DNA from: Trametes villosa
Lineage: Eukaryota > Basidiomycota > Agaricomycetes > Polyporales > Polyporaceae
NCBI GenBank assembly: GCA_002964805.2
Contig: PUDQ02000039.1
Location: 1 to 64,000 of the forward strand
Length of the DNA stretch: 64,000 bases
Direction: 5' to 3'
Shown: one piece after another, positions 54,501 to 64,000 of the stretch
Numbering within the stretch: position 1 is the stretch's first letter
How the letters are laid out: the number at the start of each line of letters is the position of its first letter
Translations under genes and position numbers: made by a program
The notes under the pieces: generated by a model
Database searches by the model: none
What the model saw: only the letters and a program-made list of their open reading frames with translations
What the model was told of the DNA's origin: nothing

Positions 54501-55966
54501 CTTGCCTACAGATTCCAGTCATGGACACGCCCGGAGGCGCCGAGCTGCGGTCGACATTCTTCCGCTGGCTCTCTTGGTACCGCTCCCCGCATCACACCAC
54601 CTTCCTCCCAGCCGCAGTGCTCACCACGCTGAATCTCAAAGACGAATGGGTCAACTGGGACGCGGATCTGCTGGACGATTTACGCAAGCATGCCACATGG
54701 CCGGGCTTATCCCTCGACGACGATCCAATGGAGACGGGAGATCTGTTTGAAGTCCAGACACGCATCCACCAGTGGGAAGGGGAACTCAAGAGCACCGTCC
54801 ATCGCATCATCAACCTTGGCTGCGCGCAGGTTGATCCCCTCGGAACAGACGGGTCGGAGGATGGCTATGCAGCGTCGCTCTTGCGCTCCGTCTCTGTGCC
54901 GCTCTCGTCCCTCTTACATGTCCGTTAGCAAGCATTTTCGTCCATGTGCTGTTTACTAATGCCGTACAGGCCATCAACCATAATATCGCACGTATCGAGG
55001 CCAGGCGTATTTATGGTTCTCGAGCTCCGTTTGTTCCTACACCCAAGGAGCTTAACGCGGTCCGTCTGCCGGAGTGGGACGACCCAGGCGACGATCCGCG
55101 GGCGTGGAAGACCCTCGATGAGTTCAAGGCCGCAGCTCCTGGCAAGTATGCGGCGTACCTGCAGCTCATTCGCGAGCATTTCGGGGATGAAGCTTTGGAC
55201 GATCCACTACGTTTCGCAGGTCCTCATCATTACGCTGAAGAGTTGGCTGATGTCGACGACGAGGTGCCTGTCAAGCTGTACCCTGAAGGACCTGCACACT
55301 CCACCGGGCATCTTCAAGTACAGAAGGAGCCTATTGTTGGGCCTCCCGCGGAAGTTAGCGCGGGCAAGCACCCAGACGCAGCGCAATGCGCTCCTACAAA
55401 CGCTGCTTCCTCCAACACGCTGGAATTTGCGGTGCCCGGTACTACTCTCACGGTGCGAGTTGCCTTAGCTGCTCCTCTCGATGGCACTTATTCATTATTT
55501 GCCACCACGGCCAGGACGGCGAGCAAGTCTCGTTGGGTAGGATGAAAGGAGCTGGCCACGCAATACCCGTAGAACTCTCTCCCATTGAAGGTATAGTTGC
55601 GCTCTTGCTCCTCAGCTCCACGGTGTAATGCTGACTTCCGTTCTCATTTTTCTTATACACACTGATAAGCCGACCACGCTGATTTCGTCGAGCTCCACCA
55701 TCCACGCAAGTCGTCTACTCTCAAGCGAGTGCTGTCTCCCTCTTCGGATGATGATGGCTTTGATGATGGTATTGCTACTACACTTCGCTATGCAGTCGTT
55801 CTGCGTATTCACACACACTGTAGCCGGTATCATTCCCAAGAAGCGATTGAAGCCGCAGGAGTCGGCAGGTTCTTCTGCTACCAATTCCCATCCCCATTCC
55901 CGTCAACTACGCAAGGGAAAGCGCGATGGCGGCATCGCCCCTCCACAGTTCAGTAACTACGTCTAG
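51549..55966 (+). CDS. Nine-exon gene with a ParB-like motif
   Basis: Proposed exons: 51,549-51,683; 51,733-52,393; 52,435-52,802; 53,061-53,891; 53,951-54,919; 54,970-55,452; 55,515-55,590; 55,670-55,768; 55,824-55,966. All phases agree, giving 1,254 aa. Introns are 41-79 nt except one of 258 nt (52,803-53,060) that may hide another exon. Around residues 110-220 the order WGRYNTRSANPAHVKALADNF, IDFSKNAI, then VEVLGGNHRMKA resembles the ParB/sulfiredoxin nuclease fold, where a G-(N/E)-HR box binds nucleotide. The long middle is helical and unrecognised. The C-terminus has a basic KKRLK and RKGKRDGG, as for a nuclear protein. No stop or frameshift was needed, so it is probably functional. ParB similarity is from motif only. 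Confidence 0.6.
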
Positions 55967-56503
55967 TTGTCACGCTTATCTTTCATTGGCATGGCTCGGT
56001 AGCCTACTCGCGTTCGTGTTGTCGAAATATTTGTCGCCGTATTCTTCGAAACCGCCACCATAGTATGTCTTTGTTGTCTCACTGTATGCGCACTATGTTG
56101 ATCTATCAGTCCCATGTGTTCCTCATTGCTCCGCTCACACGATATGGCGTTCACAGAGCCCGTATTGGCGCACCAGCATTCAGCGCCTGTAGCGGTAGCG
56201 GGTCCCGCATTGTACCAGACAAGATTTTGAATATGTCACTATCCGAACGTGCTGCGAACGAATTCAGCCGCCGCGGGGACCAGGTACTCATCATGCCGTT
56301 GCAAGACACCGCCGACCATCTTGTACGCCTCGCGGGTCTAGCAAGGCTGATAGCCCCTCTTATTCGGCGATCGGTGTTCGCGAGGGTCTGTGCCTGCACA
56401 TTTTCTCGATTGCCTATGGAGGCAAGCAGTTGCCCGATGGCGCGCCTTCGCGAGATGGGGGGAATCGGGGCGCACGTACGCGAAGCGAAAAGCGTTCCCT
56501 GGT
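55967..56503. other. No gene seen
   Basis: Short frames only; ends at the LINE poly-A. Confidence 0.4.
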
Positions 56504-58290
56504 CTTTTTTTGGATCTGATTACATTAATATATACAAGTAGTGCTCTACAGCCGTCTACGATAGTAAAAGGAAACGAGTCGGGGCGATGTCGTCTACGAG
56601 GGCGGCGCGGCCGCGCATAACGGGACTGGGAACTATAACAATGTAAGCGAGTATACCGGGGGTGTAGTTTAGCGAGTTTGCGGGGGCAGAACGTCGAGCG
56701 GGGGAGGGGAAGGTCATAGGCATGGGGCGGGCAAGGGGTGACGGCTACTGTTGATCGGGGGCATCGTCGAAAGAGAACGCCATCGGGTTGTCCTTCAGGA
56801 ACTGTTGGATGTCGTAGAACGGGTCCATCGAGGAGAGGAGGTCCTCGATGCACGAGTAGCGGTATCGTCGGGTGTAGTGGTCGCAGTGGAAGAGGACGTG
56901 TTCGCGAGTGTGATAAGCGGGCGGGCCGCTGTGCAGGGTGCACAGTGTGGGCTCGTTGAATGACGTGCGGAATCGGTCCCAGTAGTAACCGGTCGGCGCG
57001 TGATTCGTGAGGCAGCGGATGAATCGGGCTGCGAGTTCGCGGCGGCCGGCGAGGCGTTTGAGCGGGAAGGATCCGGTGTGCATGAAGGGGTGGAAGGCCG
57101 GGTGTCTGATGTGCGTGCGTCCCCAGTACTTCGCTGGGTTCTCCTTCGCGGCCTCTTCCCAGAGGTCCGCGGTGATGGCGTGCTTGGCGAACGTGCGCGA
57201 CACCGGGAAGCGCCCCCTCCACTCTGGCGCAGCTCCGCGTAGGACATCCGGGCCGTGAGCTTGACGTTGGCGTCGACCGCCTCGTTCGACGTTCTCGTCG
57301 ATGTTCGAGTGGCCAGGACAGTAGTGTAGGTGGAGGTGGTTGTCGGGGTGCCGCTCGAACCAGTCGCGCAGTATGCGACACGAGTCGACGGCCGCCATGT
57401 GCCCGTCCGTCGGATCGAGGATGGAGGAGAGGGAGTTCTCACTGTCGGAGAAGATGTGTACGCGATGGAAACGTAAGGTAGGCGCCGTGGCCGATCGCCA
57501 TCGACAGGGCGATCTGCTCGCAGTCGAAGGAGAGGGCGTCCATCGTGTATAGGGACCGGCGCGCAGTGAGGCGTCCGCCGTTGTAGGCCCGGAAACCAGC
57601 GGCAGAGCCGAGGCCGACTTCCGTCTGTGAGCAGACGTAGGAGCTGCCGTCCGTGAACAGGACGAGCGCGCCCTCGTCCGCGTGTGCCGCGCGTATACGG
57701 GGGCATAGGTCCGCGTCAATCCACGCTTGAAGTGCGTCCTCGTCCTTCTTGGGAGAGTGCTCCAGGTGCACGGTGACGCGGTCGGCGAAGATGTCGCGCA
57801 CGCGCGTGCCCGGGCGGCACTCGTCGTCGAGCGGGTCGAAGGTCTCGGTCAGCCACGGCCGGTCGCGATCGAAGACTTGGGTTAGGGGTATGCTGTTGAG
57901 GGCGGGCATGGCATCGGGCAGGAAGCGGACGTATGGCGCGTGGATGGAGCGGTTGAAGATGTTGGGGAAGGAGGCGCGAATAGGATGGGAGTCGGGGAGG
58001 GTGTGCATGCGAAGGAAGTAACGGCTCTGCAGTTTCTGGCAGTTCTGGCAGTGGAGGTGGCGGGGGAGGATGCCGGCAAAGGAATGCATAGCGCCCGTTG
58101 GGGTAGCGCGGAACGCGCCAGTGATCCACCGAAGGGCGCGGCGTTGTGCCGCGACTAGGGGCTTCATGAGGCCCTTCACGCCCTTGGTGCGGTCCCAGAC
58201 CTCGACGCCGTACGTCAGCAGCGGGCGTACGCAGAAGATGTAGAGGGTGCGGCGCTGCATGGGCGCCAGGCCCCAAGCGTTCCCCGGTCA
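56504..58290 (-). pseudogene. LINE tail with RNase H, third LINE family
   Basis: Minus strand. 58,260-57,440 encodes the end of a non-LTR reverse transcriptase (YIFCVRPLLTYGVEVW, QRRALRWITGAF) and the start of RNase H (LFTDGSS, DCEQIALS). A frameshift near 57,455 is followed by IFSDSENSLSSI and LHYCPGHSNIDENVERG, the other RNase H blocks, then a C-terminal domain with HVLFHCDHY to the stop at 56,745. A run of seven A at about 56,505 marks the 3' end. The 5' part is truncated near 58,290. The E and D residues of RNase H are present, so decay is recent. Confidence 0.82.
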
Positions 58291-59165
58291 TTATGGCACG
58301 CTGTACGGTGGGGTTTGCTCGGAGGTACCACTATACAGACACTCAGAGAGCCTGGAGGATGCAGTAGAAGTCGCCCATCCTCTTCGACGGCGCGCAGGCT
58401 GGAACATGCACTCACTGGACAGTTTTGGCATTTTGATCGACAGTCGGACCATGTCGTAGGTGGGGCTAATGGGGCAGTTGTGCCGTTTGCGCGCAAGGAG
58501 GGGGTATGGGGCCGATGTGCGACTCGGGGGAGAAGATGGAGTTCGCAACGCAAGTGGCCATCCGCGCCGCGCCTACCGGCAAGCCCTAAGTGTATTGGGG
58601 GTTTTCGAGCACAAGCAGGGCTCCGACATACATCGCTCGCTGGACGAGTCGTAGAGCTTCGTCGTCAGGCCTTCAGGCGTCGCCCGGGGCAGGCTCAGCG
58701 GCAAGGGCCGGAGCACCATACGGGCACTCTGGGTCACGTTGACCATGGTGTTTTGACGGCTTGCACAAAAGACTCCAAGATTATCAAGTGCGCACGAAGG
58801 CGGTCCCGCGTACATACCGTTGGTAGTATACGTATGGTTATACACCTGTGTCGAATAGAGAGCGCGTGGGATGGCAGAAGAGCGTCAGAGTCTCGCGGGA
58901 GCGGGAGACGAGCGTACGTGCACGAAGAGGCGGCACGAAGTCCCGGTTGGGCTCGTGGTGGGTCTCTCTGGTTGATCGATGTCGATGGGTCCTTTCAGGT
59001 GGTGGCACGCCTGCACGGTGATACAACACCGTACGAGTGGCTCGGAGGGGCGGAGTCGCGGGGAACGAGAGGAACGCGTCTGTATGGGTGACCACCCGTA
59101 CGAACGCGCGGCCGAGATGACGATCGGGGGATGAGCGGCACCAGTAAGTCTGCAGAGAGTACCTA
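58291..59165. other. No gene; one decayed 163-bp unit
   Basis: CACGCCTGCACGGTGATACA at about 59,007 followed by CGGAGGGGC matches the 163-bp unit loosely. No frame shows a known domain. Confidence 0.4.
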
Positions 59166-59545
59166 GGGATGAAGAGGCCCAACCGCGGCGATAGCCACGG
59201 AGGGGTGTGGACGAGGACGAGGAGACGGCGGAGGACGAGAGAGAGCGACGCGGACGAAAACGCGAAGTCCAGAGCGCCCGCGAGCACAGCCACCACGTGG
59301 CGGCAGGCTCCGCGCGTGGCGTCGTCCGCGTCGCTCTCTCTCGTCCTCCGCCGTCGCCTCATCCTCGTCCTCATCCTCGTCCACACCCCTCCGTGGCTAT
59401 CGCCGCGGTCGGGCCTCCTCATCCTTAGATACTCTCCCTTTCTTGTGTGATCTCTTCCTGGAGACGGCGCCGGCGGCTTCCGCACGCGGCTACACGTCTC
59501 GAGCTGCTCATCACCAGCCATCGCGCCGTGGCGGTCAGGGGTATT
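59166..59545. repeat. Palindrome, third copy
   Basis: GCGATAGCCACGGAGGGGTG at about 59,190 is mirrored at about 59,383. The right part has diverged more from 5,266-5,665 than the rest of the arm has. Confidence 0.7.
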
Positions 59546-59589
59546 TCCTCTGCTGAGTCCGGCGATTCGAGGTGGCTCTAGGGGTGACG

Positions 59590-59880
59590 GCCCTGTCCGA
59601 CTCGCTCAAGCCCCGCGCGGCCGCGCGCGAAGACCTCCTCCGCCTCCCTGGACCCATCCGAGCTCCTCCGCCGCTTGTCTGGTGTTGTATCACCCGGCAG
59701 GCGTGCGCAGGGGCTGCTCATCACCAGCCATCGCGTCGTGGACGGCCCTGTCCGGCTCGCTCAAGCCCCGCGCGGCCGCGCGCGAAGACCTCCTCCGCGC
59801 ACCCTCCGCCTCCCTGGCCCCATTCGAGCCCCTCCGCCGCTTGTCTGGTGTTGTATCACCCGGCAGGCGTGCGCACGGGC
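59590..59880 (-). repeat. 163-bp tandem array (about 2 units)
   Basis: Reverse orientation. CACCCGGCAGGCGTGCGCA recurs at about 59,690 and 59,858. A 45-bp unrelated insert (59,535-59,589) separates the array from the palindrome. Confidence 0.8.
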
Positions 59881-60761
59881 GCACGCCAGTACCTCCCGTG
59901 TATGCTCCTTTGACCCTTACTCGGTGCGTTTCCATCTCCCGCACATGCCTCTTTTCTGACCGCGCCGACGCCCTTGCAGCGCGCCCTCTTCTCCACCGGC
60001 GCGCACACGCGGGCAGGCGGATGCGTATGCTCGTGCAAGCGTGCTAGCGTGCGAGCATGCCTCCCGGCGGCAGCGATGGCGCGCCGACACCTCCGACTGC
60101 CGCTTCCAGGCGGTCAAACCGCATGCCTGCGTGCGCCCGCCCCACCGCCACCCCCCATCCTCCCCGGGAGGGGACCCAGGTGAGCGACATAGTCCTTCCC
60201 CGCGTCTCCCGCCCTCTTCTCTGCAGACGGCGACTGCCGGTCCACATCGCCGTGACGGCCTGTCCGATCGACCCAGCTCCTAGAGACGTCGGCGGGCAAC
60301 GCTCGAGCGATGGGTGACCCCCAGTCGTCGCTGCAGGCTCCCTCGGCTCTCACTGCTTGGATGACAGACAGCCGGCCGCCGCTGGTAACCGGTCACACCG
60401 CCTACGCGTGTACCCCAGGAAACTCGCCGCGGAATTCTAATGCTCGCGAACCTAGCCGGATTCCCGCCAACACAGCCGATGGACAGCTACCACGTCCCTC
60501 GGGGCTGCCCAGGTCCCACCTCCGTCCCCTCCCAACCATCCGGTCATATGAACCCGGATATGAGCTCTGGTTGCTCGAGAAACCCGTGAGCCCCTGTTTT
60601 GGAAAGGACTACCGTTCCGTTCCCCGCTGAGGGGGCGTAATGCGGGAGATCACGCGTCACTTGCACTCCTGCTGTCCTCTGACACCTGGGGCATAGTTCT
60701 ACGCAACGAGTCGTTATCGCCCGATTGTGCTTCCAGCGTCTTGATCTACGTCGCTGCAGTG

Positions 60762-60803
60762 ACATGCTGATCACACGCGATATTCAGGGTGTGATCAGCA
60801 CGT
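60762..60803. repeat. Hairpin, mirror of 3,853-3,894
   Basis: Same inverted repeat, with one base changed in one arm (CACGT for CATGT). Confidence 0.7.
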
Positions 60804-61423
60804 AGAACGCTCTCCGCGCTACAGTTTCAACCGTGTCCAACACGGGGCAGCTCGACAAAGAGATGTTACTTCTGGCCAGAGGGCGCCGCGTGTGATTCGT
60901 GTGGTACGCGGTGTATTACGGACGGCTGCCCCCAATGTCATGAACACCGCCTTAGCCATCCGACAAGGGCGCCTATGACCCAATCGGCGTCTGCGCAAGG
61001 AACGTCGGTGCAGGTAGTGCTGCAAGGGGTGGGCGGTCGAATAGGACAGTGTGCTGGTAAACCTCTGTAAGGACTGCCTCTCCTTGTACCTCGAGGGAGA
61101 CACGCTGCGACGAGGAGCAGTGCACGAAGTCTTAACTTTCCGCGAGTGGTGTCCGACACAGGGCACGACGGGCGACCGCCGTGGATGGGGGGGGGCGACG
61201 GTGCGAGGTGCTACACGCCGCATGACCTCGTTTGTTTGTTCTGTCTGTCTCCTCGTTGATTGCCATTGAGGGTCGAGCCCTGCGGTGGGCAATACAACCA
61301 GAACAGGCTCGGTACGAAGGGTTGCCCAACATACGTAAGGGGCTGAAAAGATGGGTGCAGTGACCGAGGTCACTGAGGGCACAGTTATATGGATGTTGGA
61401 GAGAGAGAGGCACCGAGACGCGA

Positions 61424-62113
61424 TCAGAGATAATAGTCCGAAAGCAAAAAGACGAGAGGGGTAGGAGGAGAGAAAGAGGGGAAACCGAAGGCGGGAGGCG
61501 CCGCTCTCGCCCCGTCTTCATCGTCACTGTCGGGGTAGTGGGGGCTGACCAGGGAGCCGAAGACCGAGCGGAGGCGGCCGGTCGCGTTCACGTAGTTTAG
61601 TTGAACAGCAGGCGCAGCGACTCTTTCGAGTTGAGCAGCGCCGCGAGCGAGTGGCAGGAGAAGCCGAGGTGGCGGAAATACACTGCCTGGTGGAGTGCGT
61701 TTGTCGGGCACGCCAAAAGGTAGTGAACGACGGTCTCCGGCGCGCTGTTGCATGTCGGACACGTCGCATTCGGAGCCTTCCTGGTGCGCGTCAGGTACGC
61801 CTGCAGTGGGACATGGTTAGTGCGGAACTGAATGAGAAGGTTCGCATGCCGGCGGAGTAGGGATGCCACGAGCAGGCCGTATTTCTTCGAAGGTAGCGAC
61901 TTGTCAATCGGCGCTAGGCGCACCCCACGCACGGAGGTCCGCCACCGCTCGGCTGCACGACAATCCAGCTCAGCCTCGAAGTTCTGGCGCGCCCGCGTCG
62001 TACTGAGCGCGGGCGGCTTGCGGAAGAACTTCGGGGAGGAGGTTGGAGGGCGAGGAGCGGCCGTGGGCGGCGTTTTTCGCGGCTTCGTCCGCCGCTTCGT
62101 TGCCGGGGACGTC
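61424..62113 (-). pseudogene. LINE tail, mirror copy
   Basis: Same frameshifted RNase H end, zinc-binding domain and AACTA doubling as 2,429-3,118. Sharing the same scars shows the duplication came after the LINE decayed. Confidence 0.8.
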
Positions 62114-62504
62114 CGTCTACGTCCGCGTGGCCCTAACATGCGCTGCGTGTCACGACGGAGTCTACTTCGGGCTGCCGAGCGAACGACTACAGGGTATAAT
62201 GGCCACTATGTCCAGAGTACTTGACGCTGTCTGAGCTGGTCCCGTGGTCCGTTCGTATCACCTCGATAGCCGGATACGGGGTCTGGCGCAATCACGTCAA
62301 TGGATCGAGTCCCTCGTGGGTCCTCCCCTTGAGCAACTGCCTTCGGTCGGGGTGCCAAGCGCCGCGGGTGACCACTCGCACGAGGGAACGTCGTCCTGCA
62401 GAGGGAACAGTTTGAACACAACGATGTAGTAAGTGAACCGAGGTTCAATAAATGCGAGGTAAAGGGATAAATTCCATGGCCCTCTGTGTAGCACTGAGTC
62501 TCTA

Positions 62505-62791
62505 AGACCACGAGGGTGAACTACACGGTGATGGGGCGGCGTTGGAGGTATTGGTTTTGAGTGGTGTAGGTTTAGCGAGGCCGGACTTGCTGGGCAGCTC
62601 AGAACCCGAGTACTGCAGAGACGGCCGGCGCTGTAGGCGGCCCTGCAGAGGCAGGTGTGGCGGAAAGGGTACTCTTAACCCTGGAGAAGAGAGAAGATTC
62701 AGGGACGTAGGATGACTGGTAGTCGCCCTCCTCCCTGGAAGGGGTTGAAGGAGGTCAGGGTGGTGACATCGTCGACAACCTTGGTGCTGCT
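62505..62791 (-). pseudogene. FAB1-like remnant, mirror copy
   Basis: Mirror of 1,751-2,037 with the same frameshift. Confidence 0.35.
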
Positions 62792-63502
62792 GCGCGCGGA
62801 GGGCGGGCTGCGAGAGGAAGACGTTGTCTTAATAGTCAAGCCATAAAGTAGTGGGGGCGTTCAGGTCGTGGCGGTAATGAAAGCGGGATGGGGATGGGTG
62901 GCGGAGTGGAGGAGCGCGCGCAACCGAGCAAGCACTTTGCCCCCCATATACCACCCGACGCGCATCCTCGGATCTTGTGCCATTCTCCCTCCCTCTAGTT
63001 CCCCTGCCACACCCTGGCGCGCATACGCCTTCACCGTCGTAACCCCCTTCTCATCTTCTACGCCATACACACTACCGCGATTCCCCACGCATGACGATGA
63101 TGCCGATTACGATCAAGGAAGCGACGAGGAGGTCTGCACGTCGTGTACCGCTTCGGCATCTCACTCATCGGCAGCTACCTGCGTAGGATTACGGTCTTGC
63201 ATGCCTTGATGACGAGGAATCCGACGATGCAGGAAGCGCAGATGTAGAAAGCATGTACTATACCGCGAAAGGTGCGCGCTGCTTCCCACCGGCATTGTGG
63301 CCCGCGCCGATCCGACCGCAGACGAGAATAACCCTGGGCAAGCTCAGAAGGAGTTCCGCGCGATCGTAGAGCAAGAAGAGTAAAAGGGAGAGTGGTACGT
63401 CGTGCTAGCTATATCTGATCCAGATGAATCGAGGTTCACTAAGTGTATGGCGACGAGATGAATTTTACGCACCCCTACTGCGAAACATGGACGTCAAGAT
63501 AA

Positions 63503-64000
63503 TTACTCCACAGGGGCATCTTCGTCGTCCGATATCGCGTCCAGGGTCTTTCGCATTTTCCGGAAACGGTTCTTGGTGCGGGTCGGGTCGCCGCACTTGT
63601 CGTAGTAGTCCTTCACTTCTTCCACGAGGAACCGAAACTCCTCCGCGATGTCCTGTACAAGCTGATCGACCGCGATTGGACCGTTGGTTACGATCGGATC
63701 CTCTGGAGGGCTGCGAGAAGGGTGCTCGTCAAAGGTAACAACACGAACCGGGCGCCGACAAACCTTGTTCGCTGCCTCTCAAGTGCCGCCGCCGGTTCTT
63801 CCTCGTCGCATCTCCCTTTGGCCCAAGCGGGACTAGGCCCGCTGCCCTGCAGGATCTGCCACTCGACCTCGTCTTCCTCCATCTCGTCCTCCCACGCGCG
63901 CTGGCGGGCGAACTCTGCAGTCATCGGTCCGGGAGCAAGAACCGATATGTGTTGGGACACGGGCTCCGGGGCTTGGTACACGATTGCATCGACGGCGTCG
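63503..64000 (-). CDS. Rap1/Myb-domain protein C-terminus, second copy, partial
   Basis: Exon 3 is 63,710-63,503 and part of exon 2 is 64,000-63,764, with the 53-nt intron at 63,711-63,763. The Myb domain would lie outside the window. At 63,505 a change turns GAA (left copy, 1,037-1,039) into TAA, so this copy ends three residues early (..APVE). The effect is probably small. Confidence 0.65.

Larger units (their letters stand above)
59866..64000 (-). repeat. Right arm of the inverted segmental duplication
   Basis: Mirror of 4,790-542 with few substitutions and the 114-base indel. The window ends inside it: left positions 1-541 would pair with 64,001-64,541. Confidence 0.9.

Noticed and set aside
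1..64000. Telomeric repeats at the arms
   Set aside because: No TTAGGG-type tandem repeat was seen anywhere in the window.

Overview
The window looks like a transposon-rich stretch of a basidiomycete nuclear genome, most likely an Agaricomycete. The evidence is short spliceosomal introns (mostly 41-79 nt, GT..AG, CTNAC/CTAAC-like branch sites), high GC, and the mix of elements: tyrosine-recombinase (DIRS/Ngaro-like) retrotransposons, a Ty1/copia element and Tad/R1-like LINE tails. No species can be assigned from sequence alone, and no search was run.

Layout. The two ends are an inverted duplication: positions 1-4,790 reappear, reversed and nearly identical, at 59,866-64,000 (x pairs with 64,542-x, then 64,656-x after an indel). 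Each arm carries a Rap1/Myb-domain gene cut by the window edge, a remnant resembling the FAB1 N-terminus, a LINE tail and GC-rich tandem repeats. Inside the arms are: a 163-bp tandem array with a hairpin (4.8-5.7 kb); Ngaro-like copy 1 (5.8-10.7 kb); a two-copy dispersed repeat (11.3-13.7 and 21.5-23.5 kb); a spliced CCCH-RRM-RBR E3 ligase gene (13.9-17.6 kb, minus); a LINE tail (17.9-19.2 kb); a solo Ngaro 5' end (20.05-20.4 kb); gene A, a kinase-like gene with a full-length copia in its first intron (23.8-30.2 kb, minus); its tandem paralogue gene B, which lost the kinase domain (31.2-32.2 kb); a foldback-like palindrome (32.7-34.6 kb); a decayed Ngaro copy 2 (35.0-36.9 kb); two small spliced genes, the second broken by a 1,075-bp TIR element (37.1-39.9 kb); Ngaro copy 3 (39.95-44.9 kb, minus); an importin-beta-3 pseudogene (46.4-47.2 kb, minus); a zinc-cluster gene (49.1-50.3 kb); a nine-exon gene with a ParB-like motif (51.5-56.0 kb); and a LINE RNase H tail (56.5-58.3 kb, minus).

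How it fits together. Most of the DNA is mobile or derived from it. About five genes look like host genes with consistent splice phases: the RBR gene, gene A, gene B, the zinc-cluster gene and the ParB-like gene. The copia element is the youngest insertion: no LTR difference was seen, it has a clean 5-bp target duplication, and its polyprotein is open. The Ngaro copies are older and all three are broken, but they share features worth testing: stop/start overlap between pol and recombinase, a 5' leader hairpin with paired base changes, and a 3' hairpin with paired changes. Exon models were made by hand from splice signals and reading phase; they are predictions.
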